Positions 9,001 to 15,758 of a stretch of 64,000 nt of DNA are shown here, piece by piece. Location of the stretch: positions 1-64,000 of the forward strand of contig JAOAQZ010000030.1 in assembly GCA_025210795.1 (NCBI GenBank), given 5' to 3'. The notes beneath the pieces are model-generated. The model was given only the letters and a program-made list of their open reading frames with translations. It had not been told where the DNA came from and did no database searches. Source of the stretch: Cohaesibacter sp. (GTDB taxonomy: Bacteria; Pseudomonadota; Alphaproteobacteria; Rhizobiales; Cohaesibacteraceae). Position 1 is the stretch's first letter; the number at the start of each line of letters is the position of its first letter. Position numbers and translations under genes: made by a program.

Positions 9001-11852
9001 CTTCCTACCAGAACCGGGGCGGCATGGTTACTTCTACCCAGTTGGTGGATGGTGATATTCAGCTTAGCCTTGATGCGGATAATGATGGCATTTTCCATGA
9101 TGCAATCATCAAGTCGCAAGACACAGTCGGGGCAACCCAGACACGGCTGGGCCATTTGGCGCATCAGACTGCCACATCCGGCCGCGATGCGACGCATGCT
9201 GGTTTGCTTGTCGATGCACTGACAGCAGGGACAACGGCTGATCCGGCAAAAGCCAAGACCGACATTTCCGAAGATGACGGGGATGATGTTACAGCAAACC
9301 AGGTTGTTGAAGGTGATATTGCCATCTTCAAGGTTGAGGACCTGCAGATTGCTGCAGCGAGTTCTGCGCCAAATCGGACCTATGTTGGGCATTCTGGCGT
9401 CAATATTGCCTTGAGTGGTTCTATTGATGATGCAACCGGGCCGGAAGATGGAGGTGTGGTTGATGCTGACCAGACTATTCGCGGTCTTCTTGCTTTGGGT
9501 ACAGGTGGCAGTGAGCTGCGTAGCCTTTCCATCGAAACGCTCGCCAATAATGCAGGCGAGGTTCATGTTGGCCATGAGGGAGAACAGCGGGCACAATCTG
9601 CTGATGACAACTCAGCCGCAGCAGCCAGCCCGAGTGGCCCTGTAGCACTGAATATGCTGGATGTAGATGCTGATCAGACGATTGATGCAAAGATTGAACT
9701 GCATGCAGGGCAAATCAAGCTTTCCTCCAATAATGGACAGGTTCAGGTTGGCCATGAAGGCAAGCATTTCACCGCAACAGATGTTGGCGGGGCGTCAGAT
9801 GTTGATAGTCAGATCCTCAATGACATTATCGTTCGGGCAACGGGTGTTGATAGCGGCAGCAATGATGCGAACACCATGCTGCAGCCTAGTGTTCACGGTG
9901 ATCTGATCATTGAGAATATCGTTGCAAGCGGTGGTGCCCAGCTTGGTCATGAGCATGAAAGCTCTGTTGGTCACGGTGCTGGCAATGTAGCGCGCGGTCA
10001 GGTGGATAGCCTTCAGGTTATTGGCTCTCATACGGACGCAAATGCTGATGGGGAAGTGGATGATACCTCTGTTCATGTTATCTCCATCGCCACGGCTCGT
10101 GATCTTGTGGTGGATAGTCAAGTCGCAGGTGATACCCGTATCGGCCATCACATCTCAGAGACTGCTGATGCTCTGCATTACACCAAAAATGCGGCTGCAG
10201 GATCTGTCATGCGGCAGGTGGTTGGCTCTGACATTGTTATCGGTACGCCAGCAGCAGGGATGGCCGGAACAGAAAAGGTTGGCAACAGTCTGATCGTCAA
10301 GTCCGCCGGTGGCGGCACAGCGCAGATCGGCCATGAAAGCCCTGGCTCTAACGAGTGGCAGGATGGTGTGACCGCTCAGCTTCTTGATGGGGATATCACC
10401 ATTGATGTTGGCGCCGATGCTGACGCGCCGGCTGCTAATGGCACAGCAGTTGCGACGCTTGGGGCCGGTGATGATGATGTCATCCTTGATGGCTCTGGTG
10501 GTGGCACCGTTCTTGTCGGTCACAATCATGCTGATTTTGCCGAGACAGCGGCTAACGAACATCAGGTTTCTGCAGGTAATATCTGGGTTGAAGCAGGTGC
10601 TGACTTCCATGTTCTGACGGGACAGGTTGGCCATAAGCATTATGATTTTGATGGGTCTGCAAATATCAAATCGACCAATGTGTCTGGTGCAGGGACTGTT
10701 CGCAACCGCATTCGTGGTAACACCACTTTGGGCGCGGCGCAGAATACTGCCGCTCAAGATGCCAATGTTACTCCAAAGGTCATGCTGCTCAATACAGCGG
10801 ATATCAATTCTGGTTATGGCGGCAAGGCGTCTAAGGATGTTGATGGGCAGTTGCGCTTCTTCATGTCGTCTCAGGAAAATTTGACGATTGAAGCGCCTGT
10901 GCGTTTCAATGACAGTGTGAGTGGTGCAGATGCAGTAACAGTCCGTGATGCATCACCTGCCAATGTCTTTACCGGTACGGGCGGCACAACAGACCACGAG
11001 CACTTGTTCGAGACGATGTCTGGCCTTGCAGCCTATGAGGATGACAAGATTGGGGATGGCAATTACGGCTTCTATTTTGGAGAGGTAGAAGCTCCTGCCA
11101 CTACGACCAACAATGAAATCGAGGTTCCGGTTCAACGCTTCTTTAGCATCAATTACCAGTCTATTCGGGTTATTCATCGCAATGGACCGCGAAGTGTCGG
11201 GACTATCAATCTTGGTGGTCTTGATGATGATATGGTTGTTGGGACCGGCTCTTTTGATCTGCTTTGTGAAAATGGGGCACAGGATTGCGGGTCTTCCGTT
11301 CGCTTCTTCCCGGCAGTCGGTGGCAGCACTTCCTCTTCAGGTGGCTTTGGTTCTGCCAGTGGTAGCCTTGGCCTCTCCTTGCCAAGCATTGAAGATGAAG
11401 ACGAGCGCAAAAAGCGTGGTGAAGCTGGTCAAGGGCAGGGCACATCGCCAAGTGCGGGCACCAACCCTGCTTCAGGTCAGCAAGCGTCTGCAAATAGTGT
11501 GATTGCACGCCAGCAGCCTGTCGTATTAGCGCAAACACTTGCCAAACCAGAGCGGCTTCAACCTCAAAGCGAGGATATTGTCGTGGCCTCAACGCCATCT
11601 TCTTCTGGTGTGAGCCATACATTTACAAATCAGCTTCGCTCGGCCCCTGCACCTCTGCAGGCGCGGGCAGGGCAGGCCTTGCAAATTGAGACACAATCAC
11701 AAGCCACAGGTGCAAGCCTGACCCTTGAAGCTGGATATGGCCAGATGTTGGCAACCGGAGTGAATTCACAACAGATCTTGCGGCAGATTGGCTACGCGAA
11801 TGCACTATCGAGTGCATCGAGCTATGACCTTTTTGCAACAAATGGGTCGTAA
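1..11852 (+). CDS. Giant two-partner-secretion exoprotein (TpsA-like), IGH-repeat beta-solenoid, 5' partial
   Basis: The reading frame is open from base 3, with coding-quality repeat sequence before the first in-frame ATG or GTG, so the real start lies upstream of the window; 3949 residues are visible. The protein consists of about 36 diverged units of roughly 100 residues. Each has a strand ending in [IVL]-G-H, a Gly-rich stretch often containing GGRGGD, a TQ pair and then G-D-I-x-[IVL]. It is rich in Gly, Asp, Asn and Ala. On reading through I saw only two cysteines, a C-x6-C pair at codons 11265 and 11286, followed by about 190 Ser/Gly/Gln-rich residues. No C-terminal barrel is present. 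A TpsB transporter gene begins 91 bases downstream, so this is most likely its secreted substrate, of the filamentous haemagglutinin/HMW kind. An adhesin or matrix role is inferred. The diagnostic N-terminal TPS domain is outside the window. Confidence 0.8.
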   Translation, partial: HASSYSQIGHGSFLNNGGVADAAVTLTQGAISGNVVVESRTGNVSLNATYTAGPANNLTAGTAISQIGHGGHIRYYSTGAAGDEATFGLIQGDVTVIAGGAKDDPTAATGILTLGATVAADTSKAGFHLLSRVGHGGRAELGYGTGNVTGDGELEAVHLGIHSFEDLTSTPAAAHSYSTDILTRAAEVNIVAKSTVQNSASFSQLALDNLQHSQIGHGYFNVGSLSLNGPVVGAINDATVFSTLSGNPYSGQALSAIKADLDADGKLGDFDTDPAVTNAEAQLTSAKNFVDNAATKADVFPAGAHPYAGLTAEQIANKMDPDHADYDDPNAVGGIYNPKQVWANELATFVGNQAPNAQNNAARTGTSASALNIIIKEGDIAGDITVKDELANSKGITLSSTMAAGLSAITNDVMQSRIGHGSLNVLDSPNGGTHAGTGAGLDGGNINIDQAHILGADIVVATPGTSEADDDIKLETSISAGLSAVKDNTAVAQIGHSGDVFAKTGNGGASSTDPSQLSGDGGDITINKGTVWDGTEEASSRVDYGGSTDVYVLSNNQIIVDSDTAASLASADRNNAESSIGHGQKLRLLTGDGRSTPAGASGGRGGDILITQRTVTRDVDGGDENDTARGLRGNIVLAASETDSGYAIHVTADDTAALAATNNNSNISRIGHGDVIETITGKGGNGGTAGANTAGASPATQPESFGGRGGHIDIQLEDMLIEGDILSADIAANVAGINEVNGVFGAINLYGTVTNALAPSNRAFIRSNIGHGQLISAHAGDGGNGGSALYLANAHSVSETETELNKFLVGFGEETDSANADMDKRYAAGGGASRGGNGGDVRIITGKITDRVNSGGTISHDGEADIMLNIQGNNTTPTSVNIVSDVVHALSEGNGSDLFSGIGHHTRLYGEGGIGGNGGQTNTEFDGNGNLPVGSNPEIQPDASGGRGGDVLLTTGDIIGDVVVDAPRYVRVESIAGDGRNTKVMTAIGHSTDVVAAAQKGGDGANLYGSGTVGATNDGGIEDQNSGKTITLVDGNDDDTFDLTGVDDNNDTSNEDGIDTNGDGVGETFATLEAQYGNNLNGAAVNAAINEIIFHDGEGDPQYLIDDQGNADPADDVYVFNDPANNALDPLRNAGVNTERFGRVVGGYEADLGVGNNTPRYVDLNRDGAVDLVDFDADGRIDIVDVDKNGVYDRIDGRASFGDNTSGWGILDYVAVTGKQPDVAGHKEGGWTLSNQLAKGDQGISASETLVGDFSTSNGGRGGDAKTQVGYILGDVAVDTGDPTSGEDSLLVKSHVQDDIVATGGKYDISVARIGHGGYQFSDTDGTYSDYASGRVETGRLNGQSVNEGQGHDAADGGNAGEFAMNASGGRGGDATLIQGVARDLDGNAGMASETDHLVGNIYINVPDFVADGSASDHEKPQDLTLGSAHSAGSKRVTVSASTNNDAGENLSVAMIGHGSEAWATANNTGGAGASFGGVAPTSSQTEIANGGRGGDVDLTQNQIKGLITVMAGADDATTDGDYSVQILAEKGPAITAAGSYNTIVSQIGHGRVAGASGGDGGAGDDGQQRADGGRGGDVDLTQAAILDARILIDTHEENAGGNSDADYYGNGMLIDSSVKLGSGQIVRAQAGSGDLAFINEARGARGYSSGGKGGAATTDSAVIEQLNQTANGGRGGDATLNQAGYSNDIVLDLGANEVSATTIAGGALTIKTHVDTIFTGTNNHVLGTVGHGGYGHVLVNSGGAGGLRDGTYAITSGDDPNQRTDIDNAMRITLGTDRNGGRGGIAVSNIGTNGTGRALTGRDGYSYGLNDSDGADISITLHDKIDGVAAGENDGVLIESKSGQGDNQTRSIDVTSSLIGHHGFNRADASAASGGNALQFVLAATISEGNGGDGGDSTATTGFVDGDVTISNVVSGELNNTKGADDVDIVIRSFENIATDDAKHRAEARVGHLASAEALAGKGGLSAKPGAGPTVYPATISAQGGDGGDATVGTGQLSGHITLTAENSINVLADSATVGSATNVAATGHRVESEAVAGVGGQGGLSAIGSQNLYFIYEALLEYEKNGQNLNALSDFERKLVSAFFNGNVSGGENHSGYFEDKVATAFFERIIEGQRDNDATAGSSTEHRIAALSTEEEEVLMRVMAAAGDGGHAKITQGGAIGGSANLATNGNILLTALSHNVTDTDRGIVFAASDSAATGGMAMVHAGHQAEVISAKAGDAAGVRAYSNGIGGDGGDATVTQEAFAGDITLDSRHELAIETLDNAVSNADLYAYVGHRQAIGADRESYRSDPVVEAGEGGSELSNLSLGFNGNGGDVTVNQRGGTGAITLQAYETDNTSDNFVGAHDDGTQIRIRANDVANGSGEHETQVGHDILLASAKAGDAGRRHSNHSAVSNDGGVLSNLVGILEGNGGDIIATQGALDGDIAITGRDDVAITSLTTLGGDNRVLIGHEQGAGMDFAHTAASADEEAGKLVAGYGGDSVPDEIDADANGHSGTKGDGDGGNVILTQEGIGKSDITITSRTGDVDVLATVATGGDSDTEIGHQRHAYAESGAAGQQQGSSGKNTAADGGDIDVTRGAIAGDILIQALGQDATAGTPKVNREVIVQAKTGPSGYAETLIGHEEDMIFYTDQNVVTAGDYGGFGGEYTIDYDDLLNTFASNNAAYNTAGAVTIRDANNARSWMESVRNAVRQANRNADRLHTADQLKLHTALTRLGTALADYDTARASYDAAGDNVARATAMDAMRQSAADAKTAYDLAVDAFDLGSADHNQITDHADAGDITYHGTGTVSGDITLQSANAFSGANQYQNGVVAVLAEAATGTRAESELGHRRTMYNDTGIGGGRNTPGGTPSGGVAGDGGSITATNKTDGDVTINAHEVVINSKGTASSEVHLGHDLEIQNRAGRSDVADEIGNGGDITVVQHVGQDDGGTMGIESANVVINTNYLASALAVGSNQGSTKDGELRSESGNSAVHLGQQVDLHSNSDSDITTGGTGSSYQNRGGMVTSTQLVDGDIQLSLDADNDGIFHDAIIKSQDTVGATQTRLGHLAHQTATSGRDATHAGLLVDALTAGTTADPAKAKTDISEDDGDDVTANQVVEGDIAIFKVEDLQIAAASSAPNRTYVGHSGVNIALSGSIDDATGPEDGGVVDADQTIRGLLALGTGGSELRSLSIETLANNAGEVHVGHEGEQRAQSADDNSAAAASPSGPVALNMLDVDADQTIDAKIELHAGQIKLSSNNGQVQVGHEGKHFTATDVGGASDVDSQILNDIIVRATGVDSGSNDANTMLQPSVHGDLIIENIVASGGAQLGHEHESSVGHGAGNVARGQVDSLQVIGSHTDANADGEVDDTSVHVISIATARDLVVDSQVAGDTRIGHHISETADALHYTKNAAAGSVMRQVVGSDIVIGTPAAGMAGTEKVGNSLIVKSAGGGTAQIGHESPGSNEWQDGVTAQLLDGDITIDVGADADAPAANGTAVATLGAGDDDVILDGSGGGTVLVGHNHADFAETAANEHQVSAGNIWVEAGADFHVLTGQVGHKHYDFDGSANIKSTNVSGAGTVRNRIRGNTTLGAAQNTAAQDANVTPKVMLLNTADINSGYGGKASKDVDGQLRFFMSSQENLTIEAPVRFNDSVSGADAVTVRDASPANVFTGTGGTTDHEHLFETMSGLAAYEDDKIGDGNYGFYFGEVEAPATTTNNEIEVPVQRFFSINYQSIRVIHRNGPRSVGTINLGGLDDDMVVGTGSFDLLCENGAQDCGSSVRFFPAVGGSTSSSGGFGSASGSLGLSLPSIEDEDERKKRGEAGQGQGTSPSAGTNPASGQQASANSVIARQQPVVLAQTLAKPERLQPQSEDIVVASTPSSSGVSHTFTNQLRSAPAPLQARAGQALQIETQSQATGASLTLEAGYGQMLATGVNSQQILRQIGYANALSSASSYDLFATNGS
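24..10640 (+). repeat. About 36 degenerate ~300-base coding repeats (IGH motif)
   Basis: The [IVL]-G-H motif recurs near bases 29, 202, 397, 643, 1252, 1480, 1738, 2008, 2303, 2701, 2960, 3940, 4366, 4641, 5189, 5576, 5849, 6081, 6624, 6828, 7113, 7353, 7632, 7865, 8493, 8688, 8934, 9143, 9381, 9563, 9742, 9940, 10137, 10323, 10513 and 10624 (positions approximate). Mean spacing is about 100 codons. One unit (near 8934) has GQ instead of GH, and two have Ala or Thr at the hydrophobic position. DNA identity between units is low, so the repeats are old and held by protein-level selection rather than recent duplication. Confidence 0.85.
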
Positions 11853-11943
11853 ATGCGTGGTTTAGACTATCTACAGGTTGCAGCATTTTGGGTGCTGCTA
11901 TACACAAAGCAAGCGACTAGAGAGCATGCGAGGGCTCTAAAAA

Positions 11944-13692
11944 ATGGTTGAAGTGAATACAGGTATAATGCGTAAGGCTGTGGCTTTGGGGGCTATGGTC
12001 GTCTTGTCGGGGGCCTTGCTATCAAGTGTTTCTTCTGTCTCTGCGCGCAATCTTGAAGATTACAGCCAAGGCTTGCCAAAGCCGTCAAAAGAACAGGTCC
12101 GCCTGACACCGCAATCCATGCAGAATGGATCAACGGATGAAAGCGTTCTCGTTCCTGCTCTCAACGGTATCGTGGTTGTTACCAAGCCAGATGATGTCCG
12201 CCTCTCAGGAGTTTCAGCAAGCGGTGTTGTCATCGAAGATGATGTGATCCCTGCTTCTGTTCAGGCTGCTGCTGCAGGCTATATCGGTAAACCGGTCTCT
12301 CTCGCAAATCTTGACCGGATGACGCGCGATATGGTTCTGGCTTTCAGAAGCGCCGGAATGCCTGTGGTCAATGTTGTTGTACCACCGCAGGATATTACTG
12401 CTGGCTCTGTGCAGGTCATTGCTGTTGTTGGCCGGATGGGGAAACTTACTATCACTGGTCAAGCCAAAGATCTGAATTATTATTCAGAAGGCTTTGAGCT
12501 TGAAGAGGGTGAAGTGGTTAGCGAAGCCAAGGTTCTGGATCAGCTTCGCTGGAAGAGCCGCCGGGCGCATCGTAATGTTACCGCGATTTATGCTCCTGGT
12601 TCTGGTTTTAGTGAAACCGACATTACGTTTGATGTTGATGAGCAGAAACCATGGTCGGTATTCTCGGGTGTTGATAATACGGGCAATAGTACGGTTGGCG
12701 ACTATCGCATCTTTGCCGGTGCCGTGATTGGTGATTTGTGGGGCCTTGATCATGAGATGTCCTATCAGTTCACTACTTCTGAGGAAGGGCCCAAGCATCT
12801 TGGGGCGCATGTGGTTTCCTACACTTTGCCGGTGCCTTTTGCTTCCAGAACGGATCTGAACTTGCTCGGTAGTTATGTTAGCTCTGAGGGTAAAGGGTCA
12901 ATCACCAAGCAAACCGGTGAAAGCTACCAGCTAAGCGCTAATTTCCTGTCTCAATTGCCTCGCACAATGGGGATTTCGCTCGATGCGCGCTATGGGTATG
13001 AGTTCAAGAGCAGCAATAATGATCTTGAATTTGGTGGTTTGACTGCCAGCTCTACCCGCACCGAGATTTCTCAGTTCTATGCCCAGATTCTGGGGCAGAA
13101 GAACTGGGCTTGGGGTTTGTCCAACTTTAATGCAGGTCTATGGGTTTCTCCCGGCAAGATGACCAGCAAGAACTTTGATTCTGCTTTCCGGCAGGCTCGT
13201 GCTGGAACTTCGGCCTCCTACGCCATTTTGCGTGCGGGTCTGGAGCAGTCCATCAACCTGCCAAAGGATATAATTCTGACGGTCGATGCCGAGACTCAAT
13301 GGGCATCTGAGCGACTATTGGCCAGTGAGATGATGTATCTTGGTGGCATGCGTACCATTCGCGGCTTTACTGAAAATGTAGCCAAGGGTGATAATGGGGC
13401 TATGGCTCGGATTGAACTCAATTCTCCCGGTTTTCAGCTTCTTGGCCGTGCAAGCGATATCAAGGATCAGATTCGCGCTTTTGCCTTCTTTGATGTCGGG
13501 ACTGTGAGCAATAACGGCACGTTGGTCGCCGGTGATGTGGATACCATGCTTGCCGGGGCTGGTCTTGGGCTTAAATATCAGATTGCCAATCATCTTGATG
13601 CTCAGCTGGGCTATGGCTGGAAAGTTCTTGACGATGATAATGTCGAGAAAGATGACGGTGCCTTGCACTTCCGCATGGTTGTTCGCTACTAG
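11944..13692 (+). CDS. ShlB/FhaC/HecB-family outer-membrane transporter (TpsB)
   Basis: This is the outer-membrane pore that would export the giant repeat protein upstream. A signal peptide ending near VSA (about residue 34) is followed by a linker, two POTRA-like domains (about residues 85-160 and 165-235) and a 16-strand-type barrel to the C-terminal aromatic Tyr. The conserved loop-6 motif of Omp85/TpsB proteins is visible as I-R-G-F at about residues 472-475, followed by an acidic/Gly turn. At 582 residues it has normal length for the family. GAGGG lies 9 bases before the chosen ATG; a second ATG at 11968 would give a shorter, equally plausible signal peptide. The next gene begins 3 bases after the stop, suggesting one transcript. 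Confidence 0.93.
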   Translation: MVEVNTGIMRKAVALGAMVVLSGALLSSVSSVSARNLEDYSQGLPKPSKEQVRLTPQSMQNGSTDESVLVPALNGIVVVTKPDDVRLSGVSASGVVIEDDVIPASVQAAAAGYIGKPVSLANLDRMTRDMVLAFRSAGMPVVNVVVPPQDITAGSVQVIAVVGRMGKLTITGQAKDLNYYSEGFELEEGEVVSEAKVLDQLRWKSRRAHRNVTAIYAPGSGFSETDITFDVDEQKPWSVFSGVDNTGNSTVGDYRIFAGAVIGDLWGLDHEMSYQFTTSEEGPKHLGAHVVSYTLPVPFASRTDLNLLGSYVSSEGKGSITKQTGESYQLSANFLSQLPRTMGISLDARYGYEFKSSNNDLEFGGLTASSTRTEISQFYAQILGQKNWAWGLSNFNAGLWVSPGKMTSKNFDSAFRQARAGTSASYAILRAGLEQSINLPKDIILTVDAETQWASERLLASEMMYLGGMRTIRGFTENVAKGDNGAMARIELNSPGFQLLGRASDIKDQIRAFAFFDVGTVSNNGTLVAGDVDTMLAGAGLGLKYQIANHLDAQLGYGWKVLDDDNVEKDDGALHFRMVVRY

Positions 13693-13695
13693 GCC

Positions 13696-14232
13696 ATGAC
13701 TGTGTCTCAAACAATGAAAAAAGGTAATCGGCAGGTGTCTCCTGCGGATTACCTTGTGCGCACCGTCACGGAAATTGATCAGCAAATCTACACTGCTCTT
13801 CAGTCCATGAAGGCTGCAAAACCGGATCCCAAGAATCCCAATTCCTATATTGTGACAGATGTCGAAAAGGCCAAGTCACAAACTATCATGCCGTTCATTC
13901 TCAATGAATATGGCAAGGAAGGCTGGCGCCTTGTTGCTGTCAACAAGATGGAATGCTTCATCTTTGTTCGTGATCTGAGCAAAGCGCCCGTTGCCTATAA
14001 GGTGTTAACGCCAGCGGATCTTGATAAGGCGGCGATTAAAATCCTGCAGACTGATGGGGCTGCCCAAGTTGTCTCTGATGAGAATAACGAGGCAAGACTG
14101 GAAATTTCAGATCCTCAGAAGGCTAAAATCCAGTCTGTTTTGCCTAAAGTCCTTGGTGCTTTGGCTGAAGAAGGGTGGGAGCTTGCAGCAATTAGCGGCC
14201 CACAACTTCATATTTTTTGTCGCGCGGCCTAA
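13696..14232 (+). CDS. Unknown protein with two tandem DUF4177-like domains
   Basis: I do not recognise a named function. The 178-residue protein contains the same module twice. Copy one (about residues 50-95) has D-x-E-K-A-K-S-Q, then I-M-P-F-I-L, then K-E-G-W-R-L-V-A-V, and ends F-I-F-V-R. Copy two (about residues 134-178) has D-P-Q-K-A-K-I-Q, V-L-P-K-V-L, E-E-G-W-E-L-A-A-I, and ends H-I-F-C-R. The EGWELVAV core is typical of the small DUF4177 family. No signal peptide or membrane segment is visible, so it is probably cytoplasmic. It begins 3 bases after the tpsB stop and is likely cotranscribed and translationally coupled. An internal ATG at 13714 is an alternative start. Confidence 0.75.
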   Translation: MTVSQTMKKGNRQVSPADYLVRTVTEIDQQIYTALQSMKAAKPDPKNPNSYIVTDVEKAKSQTIMPFILNEYGKEGWRLVAVNKMECFIFVRDLSKAPVAYKVLTPADLDKAAIKILQTDGAAQVVSDENNEARLEISDPQKAKIQSVLPKVLGALAEEGWELAAISGPQLHIFCRAA

Positions 14233-14275
14233 ATGGGCTGGTGCGCTCTGCACTCTAGTTATCTATGGAACTCTT

Positions 14276-14872
14276 ATGCGTAACTTGTTTCTAAAAGCTT
14301 TGGCAGCGGCTCTGTTGTCTGTTTCTTTCTCTTCCTCTTCACTGGCTCAAAGTGATATCGCTCCAGTGCCTACCAGTTCTGTCGAAACCTATGGAGCCTG
14401 GAAGCTTCAGTGTTCGCATATTGCCCAAAAGGTAAAAGAGAAAGAGGGTGATAAAAAAGCAGGGAAGAAGGCCGCTAAGAAAGTGGCCAAAGATACTGTT
14501 CGCACCGTGTGCGAAGTTGTTCAGCCCTATTCAAATCGGAAAACCGGCAATGAAATTGCCCGTCTGGTTTTTGCAAAAAATACCGATGGCAAAAAGGGTG
14601 TAAGAGCAATTTTGCGCACTCTTGTTGATCTTTCCTTCAAGAACCAGCCCGTGCTGATGGATGACAAAGCCGAACTGGCAAAAGGAGAGTTCCAGAATTG
14701 TGCCGGACAATTCTGTTATATTACTTTCACAATTGATAAAGAGGCTCGCAAGAAAATTGCTGCTGCAAAGGCTTTGAACTTCCAGTTCCCTCTTGCCCGT
14801 GGCAATAATATCAAGATTCAGGCTGAAGAAGCTGGCTTGAGCGATGCTTTGAATGCTCTCGAGAGCAAGTAG
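14276..14872 (+). CDS. Invasion-associated locus B (IalB) family periplasmic protein
   Basis: The 198-residue protein starts with a clear Sec signal peptide (R-N-L-F-L-K, hydrophobic core, cleavage near S-L-A-Q). It then shows the IalB pattern: an early W-x-L-x-C segment, a second Cys in V-C-E-V-V-Q, and a late C-A-G-Q-F-C pair followed by a T-F-T-I-D strand. A Lys/Ala-rich stretch (about residues 55-75) interrupts the domain. The frame is open upstream, but the ATG at 14276 is chosen because it gives the signal peptide and has GGAA about 7 bases ahead. IalB proteins are small periplasmic or envelope proteins of Rhizobiales, first linked to Bartonella erythrocyte invasion; their biochemical function is unclear. 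Its place in the secretion cluster suggests an envelope role. Confidence 0.85.
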   Translation: MRNLFLKALAAALLSVSFSSSSLAQSDIAPVPTSSVETYGAWKLQCSHIAQKVKEKEGDKKAGKKAAKKVAKDTVRTVCEVVQPYSNRKTGNEIARLVFAKNTDGKKGVRAILRTLVDLSFKNQPVLMDDKAELAKGEFQNCAGQFCYITFTIDKEARKKIAAAKALNFQFPLARGNNIKIQAEEAGLSDALNALESK

Positions 14873-14898
14873 GCTGAATTGATAATTTAGGAATTTCC

Positions 14899-14921
14899 AA
14901 GGCCGCTGGCGGTGCGGCCTT
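14899..14921 (+). other. Hairpin just ahead of the sapC ribosome binding site
   Basis: AAGGCCGC and GCGGCCTT form an 8-bp perfect stem around a 7-base loop, ending about 6 bases before the TTGGAG Shine-Dalgarno of the next gene. There is no T-tract, so it is not a standard terminator. It could be an mRNA processing or translation-modulating hairpin; this is a guess from position only. Confidence 0.4.
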
Positions 14922-14938
14922 CCGGGTTGGAGAATAGC

Positions 14939-15715
14939 ATGAGCAAGAAAAACAAAAAAACACAGGCTGAGAAGAAGGTAGAGCCGGTGATTTATTCCAA
15001 GGTGGAGCCCCTTAATGCTGAGCGTCATGGAGCGCTTAAGCTAAAGGCTGTTGCGGATCAGGCTCATGTCCGGTCTATGAATTCAGTTATGCTGACAACA
15101 ACAGAGTTTCCTTCTGCTGCTCAGAACTATCCCATTGTTTTTGCAAAGGTTGAAGACAGCTTTGTGCCCTTTGTGGTGACCGGCTATAAACAGGGCGAGA
15201 ACCTTTATGTTGGTGAGGATGGCCGCTGGCGCGAGGATAGCTATATTCCTGCCTTTGTTCGCCGCTATCCCTTCACCTTTATGGAAGATACCGAAAAAGG
15301 GTCGCTGACTTTGTGCATTGATGCTGCCAGTTCTTTGCTTTCAGAAGAAGAAGGGGAGCTTCTCTATAAGGATGGTAAACCATCTGAGCTGATTGATAAT
15401 GCTCTTGCTTTTACCAAAGCGTTTCATCTGGAAGCTGAGAAGACGAAGATCTTTTGCAAACAGCTGGTCGAGGCGGATTTGTTGGTTGAGCAAAATGCCA
15501 ATTTCACCTTGCCGGGTAATGAAACTGCCGTCATTTCCGGTTTCTCTATTGTCGATGAAAAGAAATTTAGTGAGCTGGATGATGAGGCGTTTTTGGCCCT
15601 GCGCAAAACCGGGGCACTGGATGCTATCTATTGCCATCTGATTTCTATGCGCAGCTGGGGGGAAATTCTTTCTGGCAAGGCTAATCAGCTAGATGCCGAA
15701 AAGAAAGCTTCCTAG
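14939..15715 (+). CDS. SapC family protein
   Basis: The 258-residue protein matches the SapC family (PF07277). It has the N-terminal pattern V-E-P-L-N-A-E-R-H-G, then E-F-P-x-A-A-x-x-Y-P-I-V-F, then a Y-x-P-A-F-V-R-R-Y-P-F motif near residue 105, and finally an F-x-I-V-D-E-x-K segment before the C-terminus. The family was named after a Campylobacter S-layer locus, but its members are widespread and have no settled biochemical function. No signal peptide is present. The ATG at 14939 is chosen over an earlier in-frame one because GGAG sits about 7 bases before it and the family motif starts soon after. It closes the five-gene same-strand cluster with the giant exoprotein and its transporter. 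Confidence 0.85.
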   Translation: MSKKNKKTQAEKKVEPVIYSKVEPLNAERHGALKLKAVADQAHVRSMNSVMLTTTEFPSAAQNYPIVFAKVEDSFVPFVVTGYKQGENLYVGEDGRWREDSYIPAFVRRYPFTFMEDTEKGSLTLCIDAASSLLSEEEGELLYKDGKPSELIDNALAFTKAFHLEAEKTKIFCKQLVEADLLVEQNANFTLPGNETAVISGFSIVDEKKFSELDDEAFLALRKTGALDAIYCHLISMRSWGEILSGKANQLDAEKKAS

Positions 15716-15758
15716 AGAAGCTATTTCCTGCGGGTTAGCTTTTGTTTTCCTGATTTGG

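Noticed and set aside
24..10640. Regular GGTCATGG-like DNA repeats resembling a CRISPR or satellite array.
   Set aside because: The spacing is about 300 bases, in-frame, with degenerate copies; it is explained by the protein repeat.
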